Assembly: GCA_964035575.1 (NCBI GenBank)
Contig: OZ037876.1
Location: 310,001-374,000, forward strand
Direction: 5' to 3'
Length of the DNA stretch: 64,000 nt
Source of the DNA: Rhynchopus sp. YZ270_cl-10
Taxonomy: Eukaryota; Euglenozoa; Diplonemea; Diplonemida; Diplonemidae
A program made the position numbers and the translations under genes. Every line of letters begins with the position of its first letter. Position 1 is the first letter of the stretch. Below, piece by piece: positions 31,109-41,105 of the stretch. The notes under the pieces were generated by a model, which saw nothing but the letters and a program-made list of their open reading frames with translations, was not told the origin of the DNA and made no database searches.

Positions 31109-32245
31109 CTACGATATCAACACCTGCAACAGCTTCCTCTGCTCCAACAATATCGTAGCCACCACGGAGTCCTGCTCGCCATAACACCGCGTGTTGAGGA
31201 GCGCGCGCTTCTCCTTTTCTAGGCGGGCGGCTTCGAAGAAGGCGGCTTGCTGCTGTGGGGTGAAGCGCTCCACTGCGGAGGGGGTTAGAGGTGCCATCAG
31301 CGGCATCGCGGAAAGTACTTGAAGGGCTTCGATGACTGCTTCCGCGGCACCACCTCCACCACCTCCTCCTGCTGCTGCTCCACCGGCACTACCCACACCC
31401 CCAGTGGCCTTCCCTTCGCCCACGACACTATCTTGCACCTTGCGGGTCAAGGAGAGTGCCTCTGCCGAGAGCAGTGCTGCGTCGTGGTCTGCCTGCGCAG
31501 CTCGCCCCTTGGAGGTTGACAGTTCAGCCTCAACGTGGCGGACCCGTTCCCGCAGGCGGGTGTTTGTTGCCGTGAGGGAGGAGACCTTCTTGAGGAGGGC
31601 TTCCTCGCGTGCAGACGCGGTGCTGCGTACGGTGGCAAGCAGTTTGTTGCTTTTGTCGTCGGCGGCGGAGACGGCGTCTTGTATGGCGTCGGCGGGGTGG
31701 CGGAGGAGCTCGGCCTTCTTGCTTGCGGTGACTTCGTCCCAGAGGGTCTGGTGTTGTGCCTCAACGGTCTTCAGTTTGTGTCGCAGCTCTTCAACTGTTG
31801 CGGTGAGTTGACTGTGTTTGAGCTGTTCCATCGCAACCCGGTGGAGCCCTTCTTCCTTGGTTCGGAGAAGCTTTTGGTCGCATTCCTGCTTGCGGAAGGT
31901 GTACTCCCGTTCCAGCTCTTCCTTCTTCTTGCGGATGGCCTTCCCGCAATCCTCCATCATCTGTTTTTTTTCGCGGAGTTCGGACTGCTCGCGGAGACGC
32001 CGTTCCTCGAGTTTGGTGATGTTCCGCATCTTCTCGCGGTGTGCGTCTTCCATTTCTGCTTCGCGGGCGCGTAGTGCCTCTAGCCGTGCCTCCACAGCAG
32101 TCTTCATCTGCTCCTCCAAGCGTCGTGCGAAGGCAGCCTCCTCACGGCGTTTCCACAGCTCTACCTCCCATGCAGCTCGGTACTCAGGGGTTGCACGCAG
32201 CACATCGATGTCTTCGCTGTGGTACTGCGGCTCAGATGGAGACAT
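31109..32245 (-). CDS. CEP120-like centriolar coiled-coil protein
   Basis: 378 residues. The N-terminal segment ATPEYRAAWEVELWKRREEA, followed by AFARRLEEQM and a long Glu/Arg/Lys heptad region to about 250, matches the C-terminal coiled coil of CEP120, where the same S/TPEY-x-A-x-E-x-E-x-W start is found. CEP120 acts in centriole elongation. Its C2 domains are absent, so this would be a truncated or lineage-specific relative. A poly-Gly hinge at about 290-300 is followed by a helical tail. A CCCCCAACAG acceptor ends at 32267, 22 bases before the ATG. Confidence 0.7.
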   Translation of the reverse strand: MSPSEPQYHSEDIDVLRATPEYRAAWEVELWKRREEAAFARRLEEQMKTAVEARLEALRAREAEMEDAHREKMRNITKLEERRLREQSELREKKQMMEDCGKAIRKKKEELEREYTFRKQECDQKLLRTKEEGLHRVAMEQLKHSQLTATVEELRHKLKTVEAQHQTLWDEVTASKKAELLRHPADAIQDAVSAADDKSNKLLATVRSTASAREEALLKKVSSLTATNTRLRERVRHVEAELSTSKGRAAQADHDAALLSAEALSLTRKVQDSVVGEGKATGGVGSAGGAAAGGGGGGGAAEAVIEALQVLSAMPLMAPLTPSAVERFTPQQQAAFFEAARLEKEKRALLNTRCYGEQDSVVATILLEQRKLLQVLIS

Positions 32246-32446
32246 GGTAGGGTGTGGTACACTTCTGTTGGGGGAGATGAGTGGATGGGAAATGTGTAAG
32301 ATAAGAAAAGACTAGTTGAGAGGTAAAAAAAGAGAATTTTTTTGAGTTTTCATTTTTCTGTTCTAGGATTTCCGAAGAGAATTGAAAAAAGAAAGGGGAG
32401 AGAGTATAGACCCTATGAAGTTAGGCGGCCAACAAGCAACACTTCC

Positions 32447-33247
32447 TTATACCCTACCCTCTCTCTCCCTCTGCTTCTCTTGTCTTTTTCTCTTTTTCTC
32501 TGTCCGTACTTCTCTTTTCTCTGCCTTTTCCCGTTCATTGTGTAGTTTCTTTTGAAGGAGATGCAGTTCCGTGTCTTGCAGCGACGCGAGGAGGGGGCCA
32601 CATTTAGTGTTCTGCCCGAATACGGAGGGGGTGGCGTTTGTGTGGTAGCCCATTAGGAGCAGCCCTGTATCGGAGTAACCTGAGTCCACCACAGCGCTTT
32701 CTTTGTCCCAATTGTAGACGTTGATCCGGTCTGCAAGCTTAATGACCAATACCACATTGAGGTTGCTCTGCGCGGCACGGTGGCTGACGCGGGCTTTGCT
32801 CTTCCAAATCAATTTTGTGCTGGTGTTTTTGAATTCCGCAATGACAGGAACCACACGGTAGAATTGGTCACCTTCCCCCCAGTGGTGCTCCGCTACAGCT
32901 ACACCAAGGGCATATAGATAGTCCTTCTCCCTAGCGTACTCCAGCCGATATTGTTCGATGTGGAGCAGCGGTGCCCACCCGATAGCATCGCCGCCTGCAC
33001 GCCACCCAACGCCTTTCTCATATTCGCGGATGCCCATCTGTCGTGCTACTTCCTCATCCGCTTGACGCGCGAAACGTCGTTCAAAACCAAGCACCACCTG
33101 TCTCGCGTTCTCATCGGTATCGCTTGGGAGATACGACCTAGGCTGTTTATGAGGCGCACCGCTGCTCCCCATGAGCGCTGCTTTGTTGATTTTCCCTGCT
33201 CCCATTGTCCGGCCTGAAGCACGGAAAAGTTTTAGTGTAGGTCGCAT
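32447..33247 (-). CDS. hypothetical protein, 266 aa
   Basis: Intronless. It starts with a basic, Arg/Ser/Lys segment that could be an organellar presequence (MRPTLKLFRASGR). A compact middle region (about 80-205) has alternating strands such as FYRVVPVIAEFKN and LNVVLVIKLADRINVYNWD. The C-terminus is a highly basic helix (KREVRTEKKRKRQEKQRERE). Family not recognised. A TTTCAACCCCAG acceptor ends at 33261, 14 bases before the ATG, and fixes the start. Confidence 0.78.
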   Translation of the reverse strand: MRPTLKLFRASGRTMGAGKINKAALMGSSGAPHKQPRSYLPSDTDENARQVVLGFERRFARQADEEVARQMGIREYEKGVGWRAGGDAIGWAPLLHIEQYRLEYAREKDYLYALGVAVAEHHWGEGDQFYRVVPVIAEFKNTSTKLIWKSKARVSHRAAQSNLNVVLVIKLADRINVYNWDKESAVVDSGYSDTGLLLMGYHTNATPSVFGQNTKCGPLLASLQDTELHLLQKKLHNEREKAEKREVRTEKKRKRQEKQREREGRV

Positions 33248-33324
33248 GGTGCTTTAAACTCTGGGGTTGAAATGATGGTGAATAGAGTAGGGGAATATAC
33301 CGGTAGTTGAAAGGAGAGACGTTA

Positions 33325-33880
33325 TTATTCTTTTCGAAGTACAAAAAAAGAGCGTGTTAGATATGAAACACATTTTGTTGAATCTCCCCCTCCAGTTGCC
33401 CCCCCCCTTGACTAAAAATAACTTTGTACACCCCACAAAACCATACAAAAAAGAAAAAAAAAACGAATCATTTGTTGCGGGAGTGGTAGTAGGGGGGTTT
33501 TTTTTGCGTAAACACTTACCAATCCAGCGCACTCTGCACTCTGCATCCTGCTGATCGCGATAAAAACCCATTTCTGTCTGTTTCTCTTTCTTTGTATCAT
33601 TCTCATAAAATATTGACAGCCTAACTATTCGACACAGTTACCATGCTAACCTGCGCAAAATCCAGGGAAGGGGGTAAAGTGCTCAGGCATCCACCAATGT
33701 CTTGCAGACAAAGGTAGATGCCTTGTACAATAGACGTGGCACTTTGCCACCCTCCCGGCGTGGAAAGGGTGGTGCACGGTTGCTTTGTGATAACTGTGGG
33801 GGGAAAAAAAGGTAGAGTTGAAATACAAAGCCCTCTCGTGACAATGTACCTTTGGTATTGACCGGCTGTGTCACATCCAT
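33325..33880 (-). CDS. possible small four-exon gene, N-terminus uncertain
   Basis: Chained frames on the minus strand: 33880-33850, 33793-33651, 33573-33520 and 33411-33325. All use GT-AG (donors GTACAT, GTTAGC, GTAAGT; acceptors CCCACAG, CAGACAG, TTTTTAG) and keep phase. Product is about 104 residues from the first in-frame ATG, but coding-like sequence continues upstream (SIVTIQCGSDILFVVNHE), so an earlier exon is likely. Strands such as KWVFIAISRM and a helix (TSIVQGIYLCLQDI) look like a small alpha/beta protein; a proteasome-assembly-chaperone-like fold crossed my mind but is not supported. The last exon is the weakest. Intron 1 contains a hairpin repeat copy at 33817-33850. Confidence 0.38.
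33817..33850 (+). repeat. hairpin repeat, ATACAAAGCCCTCTCG class
   Basis: TTGAAATACAAAGCCCTCTC with TACA...TGTA ends. Sister copies are at 35797-35825 and 36777-36811, in the same orientation. Confidence 0.65.
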
Positions 33881-36800
33881 TTCGTGGTTTACCACAAACA
33901 AAATATCACTGCCACATTGTATGGTAACTATGCTGGGCCTGAGTTGTTGGAAAAACCTTCGAAAACAACGTTTTTTTTCCTGATAATTCGACAACGGGAT
34001 ACAGTATAGATGATCTTTCCGAACTTCAAAAAAATCTTTCTTGTTTTTTCATTATTTGGGTTTTGGTTGAGACAACACCAAAGATGTCGGTTCTGTGGAA
34101 TCACTTTGAACCACCCACATCACATTGTTGATTCTTCTTTCCCTGCGTTGCAGTGCAGAAAAAGCTCGCGTACGTCGCGACCAGCACAGCAGGATTTGTT
34201 GTGTCGACACAACAAGACCCCAGAGACCCGCTTGGGGAACCTAGGGTCTGTACTCAATATTCTTTTTCCTCAAGGGTACACCATATGGTGTTGTGATATA
34301 GTTATTACCACAATTTTTTTTTCTAGAAAAAAACCCCAACCCTTGTACTGCTTTCGACAAAACACAACCAAGAACGGAAACGGAGAAGAATGTGCAAACC
34401 TTTTTGACCTAAAAAAAAATAAAAATTGAAAAGATGAACGTGCCCCAATATGCACAAAAAAGAACCCCCCCATCGGATGTCGCATAAAAAAGACAAAATA
34501 AAAAGACATAAAAAATATAGACTACTTTCGTTGAACTCTCGCTGTGAGATAAAAAAAACAAGCAAAAAAAAAAAAAAAAGAGAGTTCTGAAAACGGCAAC
34601 CGTACATTGATATTATGCACGCAGTTTTCACGAAGCGGTTTTTTTTCTTCTATGTACACACCCGAAGAAAAATAGAAAAATATGTCAAAAGGTTTTTTTT
34701 TTGTCCACCCTAATACAAAACAAACTCTGTGATCCGTATAACAACGTCATTTTCTTTTTTTCGCTGTATCCCACGATAATGGGTTTCTTTACCCTCTCTG
34801 TGTGAGAGGATATCTTTGTGCCAATGCCATGGTGAAAAAAGGGGGCTAGGATCAACGGACAGAGAAACATGTATTAAAGGGGAACCCTTTTGGTGTTTTC
34901 GGAAGCAAAAAAAAAAAAAACATTTTTTTTTTTTTTTTGAGACGACCATAAAGCTCTCATGCTAAGTCACCATGAGAGAGAGAGAGAGACAGAGAGAAGT
35001 AGGCACAGTGCATCCATTTGGAATGACATTCAAAGAGAAGTTGAAAAAGTGCACACACCCTCACAGATCACCGGCGAACGCACATCCCCCCCCCCCGCGG
35101 GGTTATCGAACCCAGAGCACTTCATTGACATAAACCAAATGAAAAAAAAACATAACCGAGCCTGAATCGAGCATGGCAGTGGGTAGGCGGGGGGTGCGGG
35201 GGAACGGGGAGAAAATGGGTGTTTACTACAGTTTGCCTAGAGAATACATAGTTCATTACGATGTTTCAAAAAAAAAGGTACGGTCCTGGGGGCGGGGGAG
35301 GCTCATCTTGTAATGACCTCCCGCAGCCCGAAAAATCCACCCAAAACACTCAGTTTCTATGTTTACCAAGAATGAAGAGAAAAATGTTGGTAACATTGCC
35401 CGCATTTTTTGTGGTTGGTTTGGCGCCTTTCTTTTGCGCTCACAAAAAAGTGGGGGAAAAGCTCGAAACGGTTCGATGACCGTCCGCAAGCTGCTATTAG
35501 GAAGCTGTGTTTTTGTGTTTGGAAGCAGAGTGTGGATTATTCCCTGCCCATTCTGCGTTTTTTTATTTCTTTTGAAAACTTGGTTGTAGTGTAGCCACCC
35601 TACACGCACAGTACATCAGGACAAAGAAAGAAACAAGAAATGCTGCAAAAAAAAGCTGCTCTTCAAAAAAGTACCACGCGACCAGCGCAGAGTGCGTTTC
35701 TCCCATAGTAGACTAAAGCGAAAAAACAATTTGACTTGATGGTGCTCCGGGAGGGGTCGATATTGACAGGTCGTTGACCGACTTCCAAAAGCACCACTTG
35801 AAATGCAAAGCCCTCTCCGACCGGTGCACCGGGTCAACCCCCAACCATATGAAACACAAGATAGTAAACCGTCCCCCACTTACTATTTACTGTGTTTTTT
35901 TTTGGGGGGGAGATTACTACCGAATTACCCTGAACTCCCCAAATCCGCAAAACGTGTTTCGACGCCAAGTTATTCGGACTACTGTAGGCCCTTTTGGGAC
36001 GATAATATGCCCCAGCATCTCCTCGTGTTCAGTGCCGAGGACGGACGTTAGGGTGAAGTATGCAGACGGGAAAAAAAAAAAAGGAAAAGTTTATAATATG
36101 AACATAAGCCTCGAAGAAATTGTCGAAATGCAAATAGTGGGTCTACGGGCGGCGGGGTTTTCACAAAATTTCAATCCTACTCACAACACTTCACCACTCT
36201 GTGGGTGTAAAAAAGTTGTGACACCCCGCTCCCCCGAGCACCAGGTGTGTGTTTTTTTGGGTACTATTTACATTCCAGTCACTGACTGGGAAAAAAAATG
36301 TCAATAGTCGGGGCAGTTTACACATGGGAGGAGAAGGAGGGGGAAAAGAGAGAAAAAGTTGGCAAGATGAACCGAAGCTCAACCTTGAATAGTACACATA
36401 GTGAGTGGAGGATCGCTTCCAGGCCCCACCAATGTCCCCGAGGCTAGGTTACGTTGTGGTGTTGGTGGTCCGTGGAAGGAAGGGGAAAGGTGACGATGCG
36501 TGCAAACACCTCCAGGTACGCAGACCGGTATCGGTCTGTGCATTTTATTGTATAGGGGGGCAGGGGAGAGGTGAAGCACGTCCTCATCCCTTTTCGCAAT
36601 GAAAAATGTTAAGAAAAAGATGAACCTAGGGTTCTGTTTTAGTCCTTCATCTCTTAACAATAGCTAGAAAAATCCCACTCACGAAGGTTCCATCAAAAAA
36701 GAAAGTTGAAAGTGGAGCTGGCACAGGTGGCAACTACACTATTCCAACAATTTATCGAAAGAAAAAATAAGTTTACTTGAAATACAAAGCCCTCTCGTGA

Positions 36801-36995
36801 ACAGTGTATCTAAATAGTTTTGGAAGCATGTTGTGTTTCGTTTATTCGAGAGAGGTGAGTATGGCAAGTCTGGAAGACACTTTTTTTTTTCCAGACAAAA
36901 AAAAGAGTCTACCAGAGTGTGGCTTCTCGAGACAAACTTCTGCCAGTTAGTTACCTCTTCCATTTTCTCAATAAAAATTATTTGAAAAAAGAAAA

Positions 36996-37142
36996 AACAA
37001 GTAATTGCTATCGGAAAAAAAACGGGGTGTGCTGTGGAACTCCATCCTGTAGAAATAATCTACAACACGCCCAGCATTCTGCTCTTCTACTGCGGAGCTT
37101 TCCACAGCACACCCCGCTTTTTTCTTAGCAATTAGTTGTTCT
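36996..37142. mobile_element. 147-bp foldback element with about 45-bp inverted ends
   Basis: The two ends pair over some 45 bases. The left includes AACAAGTAATTGCTA and CGGGGTGTGCTGTGGA; the right carries their complements (TCCACAGCACACCCCG and TAGCAATTAGTTGTT). The loop is about 55 bases with no coding frame. Likely a non-autonomous DNA element; family unknown. Confidence 0.8.
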
Positions 37143-37157
37143 TGTTGTTATTGTTAT

Positions 37158-37770
37158 TTTCAACCACCTTCCTTCAACCCTTGTAGGGATCAGTTGCCAT
37201 TTTTTTCGCGAAAACATGAAATTATACATTTCAAGAGAACAAATTAAAAAGGGTCCTTATTTGCATTTTTGGGCTCCGCCCGTGCAGTGGTGGGGTCAAT
37301 CTCGAAAATTGGACAATTTTTTGACCACTTAAATTTTGAGAAATATGAGCCCGGTTGCTTATACGTGGGGCCCATTTTCGGCTAAAATTTTCCTCAAAAT
37401 CTGGTTTTGTAAAATTGACCCTTTACTCCCCCCCCACATCGATTTCAATACTATACCTTACTTCACCTACGGTTGCCCTTACAGGGGGGTGAAGGAAGGT
37501 AAGTTGAAAAAGGGTCCTTATTTGCATTTTTGGGCTCCGCCCGTGCAGTGGTGGGGTCAATCTCGAAAATTGGACAATTTTTTGACCACTTAAATTTTGA
37601 GAAATATGAGCCCGGTTGCTTATACGTGGGGCCCATTTTCGGCTAAAATTTTCCTCAAAATCTGGTTTTGTAAAATTGACCCTTTACTCCCCCCCCACAT
37701 CGATTTCAATACTATACCTTACTTCACCTACGGTTGCCCTTACAGGGGGGTGAAGGAAGGTAAGTTGAAA
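37158..37770. mobile_element. inverted-repeat element with internal 261-bp tandem duplication
   Basis: The left end TTTCAACCACCTTCCTTCA and the right end TGAAGGAAGGTAAGTTGAAA are inverted copies. Inside, a 261-base unit (37246-37506) is repeated almost identically at 37507-37767, so the duplication is young. Each unit has an open frame of 69 or more codons, but composition gives no reason to call it a gene. A fragment matching the right end lies at 6071-6141. Confidence 0.78.
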
Positions 37771-38426
37771 ATAGTACTAAACAAAGAGTACCATGCTAAT
37801 AGATGGTACTCAGCTTTGTGACAAAAAAATGGTCATTAAAAAACACGGTTTGGTAAAGACGAAAAACAGAGGAAAAGAAAAAGACAGCAGACAAATGCAC
37901 GATTCTGTAACAGAAGACGGTATTAACAAAACTTAGAGGGGGGGGGGTGCATCTCATGACATCTCCGCGGACTTAACGGAACGGGAACGTACCCAGAATA
38001 TGGCAAAAAAAGGGTAGGATCGCTCTAAGCTCGCGTGTTTGCATAGAGTCGCCTAAAAAAAAGTGAAGTTGAAGACAGTGCAAAACGTTTCTTCTAGGCA
38101 GGTCGATATCAATAAAGAAAGAGAGAGGGAAAAGTGAAAGGCTGACAACCGGCAAAAAAACCCCCCCAAAAAAAAAAAGAAACAAAACACACCTACCCAG
38201 TACCGCTTCTCTTCCCTTTCAAATGTTGTTTCCATCCCCAAAAAAAATACCGCGCTTTTTCAGATAGAGAGAAGACCGTCTGGTAAGAAATCCTGCAGAA
38301 ATGGGGGAATGTGATTGGTGGGAGGAGTGTGGAAGTGATTTTTGTTACTTTTTTTTATTTTTGTTTTTGCATAAAACACACCCCCTCCGCCGTTGCTTAC
38401 GCACACACACACCATCGCTTGTTGCG

Positions 38427-39728
38427 TCAGGATGAGGTATTTTTCTTTGCCCCCTTTTTGGCGGGTCTTTTGGCAGGTATGAAAGGCGAGTCGGCGGTCA
38501 TCATATCAAGAGGCAGGATGCCGTCGGAGGACTCGCGGGAGAAGCCTTCCCAGACATTGTGGCGCTTGGGACGCTTCTTATCAGTTGTGTCGGCCTGCTT
38601 GGGGCCGCTGAGGCTTCGTTTCTTCTTCTTCTCGTCCTTCGCAAGCGTGTTGTCGGGGAGAGAAACTGGGGCTTTGGGGCGGGAAGGTATCAATACCTCA
38701 TACACGCACTCGATGTTTCCAAAGTGCACAAGCCGAATGTCGACTGACACCTGCCGCCCGCACTGACTCTGAAACCGCTGTACTGCTTGCTGCAACGACC
38801 CGGCAATCCACTCCGGTGAATTCGCAAACACACCCCCACCAAGCTTCGTCAGAAACACAGTCGGGACCTCGGGTTTGTTTCCCGGTGTGGTGTGGTGGTT
38901 CAGAAGCGTCGCCCAGAGGGTGCTTTCGTACTCAGATTCGAGAATGAGTCTGCATATGCCTTCAAAGAGCGCGCTGGTGGAGCGGGAGTACCCGACAGCA
39001 GGTGCGGCAGCGAAGACCTGTCCTACCAAAAGCTCGTTTTGGCCACTGAATCCGCAGCTGGTGCCAAAGTGTGCACCCACGCGTATTTTGTCTTTGAGGC
39101 TGTCGCGTTCCTTCTCTGTAAGGTTTGCCAGCGTTTTGTTGAGTATGCGGAGCTGGCCGTCGCTTGCATCGAGGTACCCATTGTGCACCCGCCAGAGGTC
39201 ACACCCCGCCATGCCTGACAACGCACTGTGCAGCGACTCCACACCGTTGAGCTGCCGCCGTGTCGTCTGCCCTCTCATCTTCATGCCGCCATCCTCCCAT
39301 TCGACGAGATAATTTCTGAACGCTGTTGCGGGGGGGCAGGCACGAGCGCAGGCGGGGCCTTGCGTTTGGTCGTACATATAGCCTGTCACACCGTCCTCGG
39401 GTATGGCGTTGGGGGACGCGAACTCGAGGCAGTTGAACTGCGATGCGGCTTGGAAGGTGCAGCCTGGGTTGCGTCTGTGCAGGCTGAACGACTCGCCGAC
39501 CACGTGCGCTATGGAACACTCTGCTTGTCCTTGCGGCAGCGACGCTGTCTGCAGACGCGTCAACGCCTCCTTCCGCAACTCCCCTAAGGACGAAAAGCGC
39601 CACGCACCAAGCGACATTGTGTTCAGCGTATTTTCCTCCGGGTCATACTTCTCCAGCAGCCGCTCCTGCGCCTCCTGGTAGTCTGTAGGCTCTGTAAACC
39701 CAAACGCACGTTTGAACCAATCAGACAT
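38427..39728 (-). CDS. conserved protein with QFNCLEF and TQGPACA motifs, 433 aa
   Basis: Single exon from MSDWFKRAFGF. The core has QFNCLEFASP (about 100-110), then VTGYMYDQTQGPACARACPP and FRNYL. Further on come CGFSGQNELLVGQVFAAAP and PTVFLTKLGGGVFANSPEWI. I know similar Q-F-N-x-L-E...TQGPACA proteins from diverse protists as uncharacterised; a macro-domain-like fold is possible because the GGGVF-N-x-x-x-W segment resembles the macro-domain glycine loop. Binding of ADP-ribose-type ligands is therefore only a hypothesis. The C-terminal 90 residues are Lys-rich and probably nuclear-targeting (KDEKKKKRSL, KKRPKRH). Start at 39728 avoids an upstream hydrophobic low-complexity extension. Confidence 0.75.
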   Translation of the reverse strand: MSDWFKRAFGFTEPTDYQEAQERLLEKYDPEENTLNTMSLGAWRFSSLGELRKEALTRLQTASLPQGQAECSIAHVVGESFSLHRRNPGCTFQAASQFNCLEFASPNAIPEDGVTGYMYDQTQGPACARACPPATAFRNYLVEWEDGGMKMRGQTTRRQLNGVESLHSALSGMAGCDLWRVHNGYLDASDGQLRILNKTLANLTEKERDSLKDKIRVGAHFGTSCGFSGQNELLVGQVFAAAPAVGYSRSTSALFEGICRLILESEYESTLWATLLNHHTTPGNKPEVPTVFLTKLGGGVFANSPEWIAGSLQQAVQRFQSQCGRQVSVDIRLVHFGNIECVYEVLIPSRPKAPVSLPDNTLAKDEKKKKRSLSGPKQADTTDKKRPKRHNVWEGFSRESSDGILPLDMMTADSPFIPAKRPAKKGAKKNTSS

Positions 39729-40559
39729 CTCAAACACACCACGAAACCGCACCTGGCGTAGCAATGCAATCTCAAAAAAAACCCCCAATAAAAGTAAAAA
39801 AAAATGGGGGTCTGTCTGTGCAAAGTGGGGCAAAGCGGGGAAGGGTTGTATTTAAAAAAAGAAGGGAGGATGTCTTTGTTTGAGTATATCTTTCATAAAC
39901 TGTGGGGAATGAGGAGATGGGGAGATGGTAAAGGGGAAATATGAAGTAACTATGAAAAAGGATGAAAAGGAAGAAAAGAGATGTTTAGAAACACAAAAAA
40001 AAAGAGGGATGGAAGTCAATTGTGTGAATGTTTGAATTTCACCCCCAAAAAGAAAAAATACCAAGAGACCATTGCAAGATCATGACATTGTATAAAAAAA
40101 ATTCCCATCCTGCCCCCTCCCCATGAACCAAACGCCCTTGTATCACCTTTGCTTTTTTGGGGTTTATTTTTTTTTTTGATAATCCGTAGTATAGCTGCCA
40201 CGCAGACAAGTCTTTCGCTATATTTGCGTACAAAAAGTGGGGTTTTGGGTTACACTTTTTGGTATTTTTTTGCTTTTTGTTTTTTGTCAAAAATTGTTGT
40301 ATTAGTAGCTGTCGCCTAGGCAAGCTTCCACTGTCATTTTTTTCTTTTTTGGGCCACACCATTTTTTTGGTGTCTTTTTTTTTGTTTTCGCTTCTAAAAA
40401 CGGAGAGTTTGGTTGGTTGCATATTATCTTGTTATTTTGGAGGGGTTTTTTTTTATGAAGCCTAGCCAAGGCTTTGCATAAAAAATAAAGAGAAAAAGAG
40501 AAGTTGGTGCAAACGACTCACCGAACGAAAAAAACAAAACTGCCATTGTGATTCTGTTG

Positions 40560-41105
40560 CGACCTGTTGTGATTTTCTCCGGGAAAAAAAAGCACTATGG
40601 ATTCCAAATCCATCAACGGCGGTTCGCTTCCGTCTAGGGTCATTTCTTAGGGGCGAGTTTTCTCGTGAAATGCTTTGAAGCCTCTGACATTGAGAGGCTC
40701 GCTCCGACCCACGTCCTGGGCTGGACGTTAAATTGCATCCGGGGGCCCTTTTGTGGCACTCCTCCTGAAACTCTATGAAGGTCTGACCTGAGGGTAAAAG
40801 GTGCTGGGTATGCTACCCTGGGTGCTGAAGGCAGGCACACAACATGTGTGGAGGGACCTGCAGAGCCCTAGCCAGTGAAGCCAAGGAGGCCCCCCTAGGA
40901 AACTAGGGAACGGATTGGAAGAGACCTCGCCGGTAGCCGGGAACCCTCCCTGGGCTAGTACAATGATGAAACTTCAATCTTAAGTCCACACCCATGTGGC
41001 GGCCGCTTTGGCATGCGTCTGTAAGGACAGCCTTGACTGATACTTTCTGTATTAGCACACGATTGCCTCCCTGAAGGCTACGTAGCTACCTGAGTACAAA
41101 AAAAG
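40560..41105 (+). mobile_element. SINE-like element with a tRNA-Trp-like head
   Basis: Positions 40597-40613 form a perfect five-pair anticodon stem with loop TTCCAAA (anticodon CCA, Trp). Positions 40618-40634 form a T-arm with loop TTCGCTT, followed by TAGGGTC as a possible 3' acceptor half. The D-arm and 5' acceptor are decayed, so this is a pseudo-tRNA. The balanced-composition body runs to CTGAGTAC and an A-run at 41100. A body segment (CGTCCTGGG-TGGACGTTAA-ATTGCATCC) recurs at 51617-51650, and the tail resembles 61526-61590. A tRNA-derived SINE is the best reading. Confidence 0.55.

Larger units (their letters stand above)
33890..38426. other. gene-free stretch of 4.5 kb with foldback elements
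   Basis: No gene is supported. It holds hairpin repeat copies at 34424-34456, 34941-34974, 35797-35825, 36091-36130, 36365-36390, 36777-36811 and 38063-38100, and the two inverted-repeat elements listed at 36996 and 37158. The rest is A/T homopolymer-rich. Confidence 0.6.

Noticed and set aside
33147-33260. In-frame continuation of the small split gene into an SLKHHATYTK frame
   Set aside because: It would overlap the 266-residue gene in another frame; the CAACCCCAG site is better explained as that gene's 5' acceptor.
35060-35130. tRNA-like TTCGATAACCCC on the minus strand
   Set aside because: Only the T-arm resembles a tRNA; no anticodon arm or acceptor stem can be built.
37336-37821. Two identical 70-85-codon ORFs
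   Set aside because: They arise from the 261-bp duplication inside a foldback element and start only from TTG.
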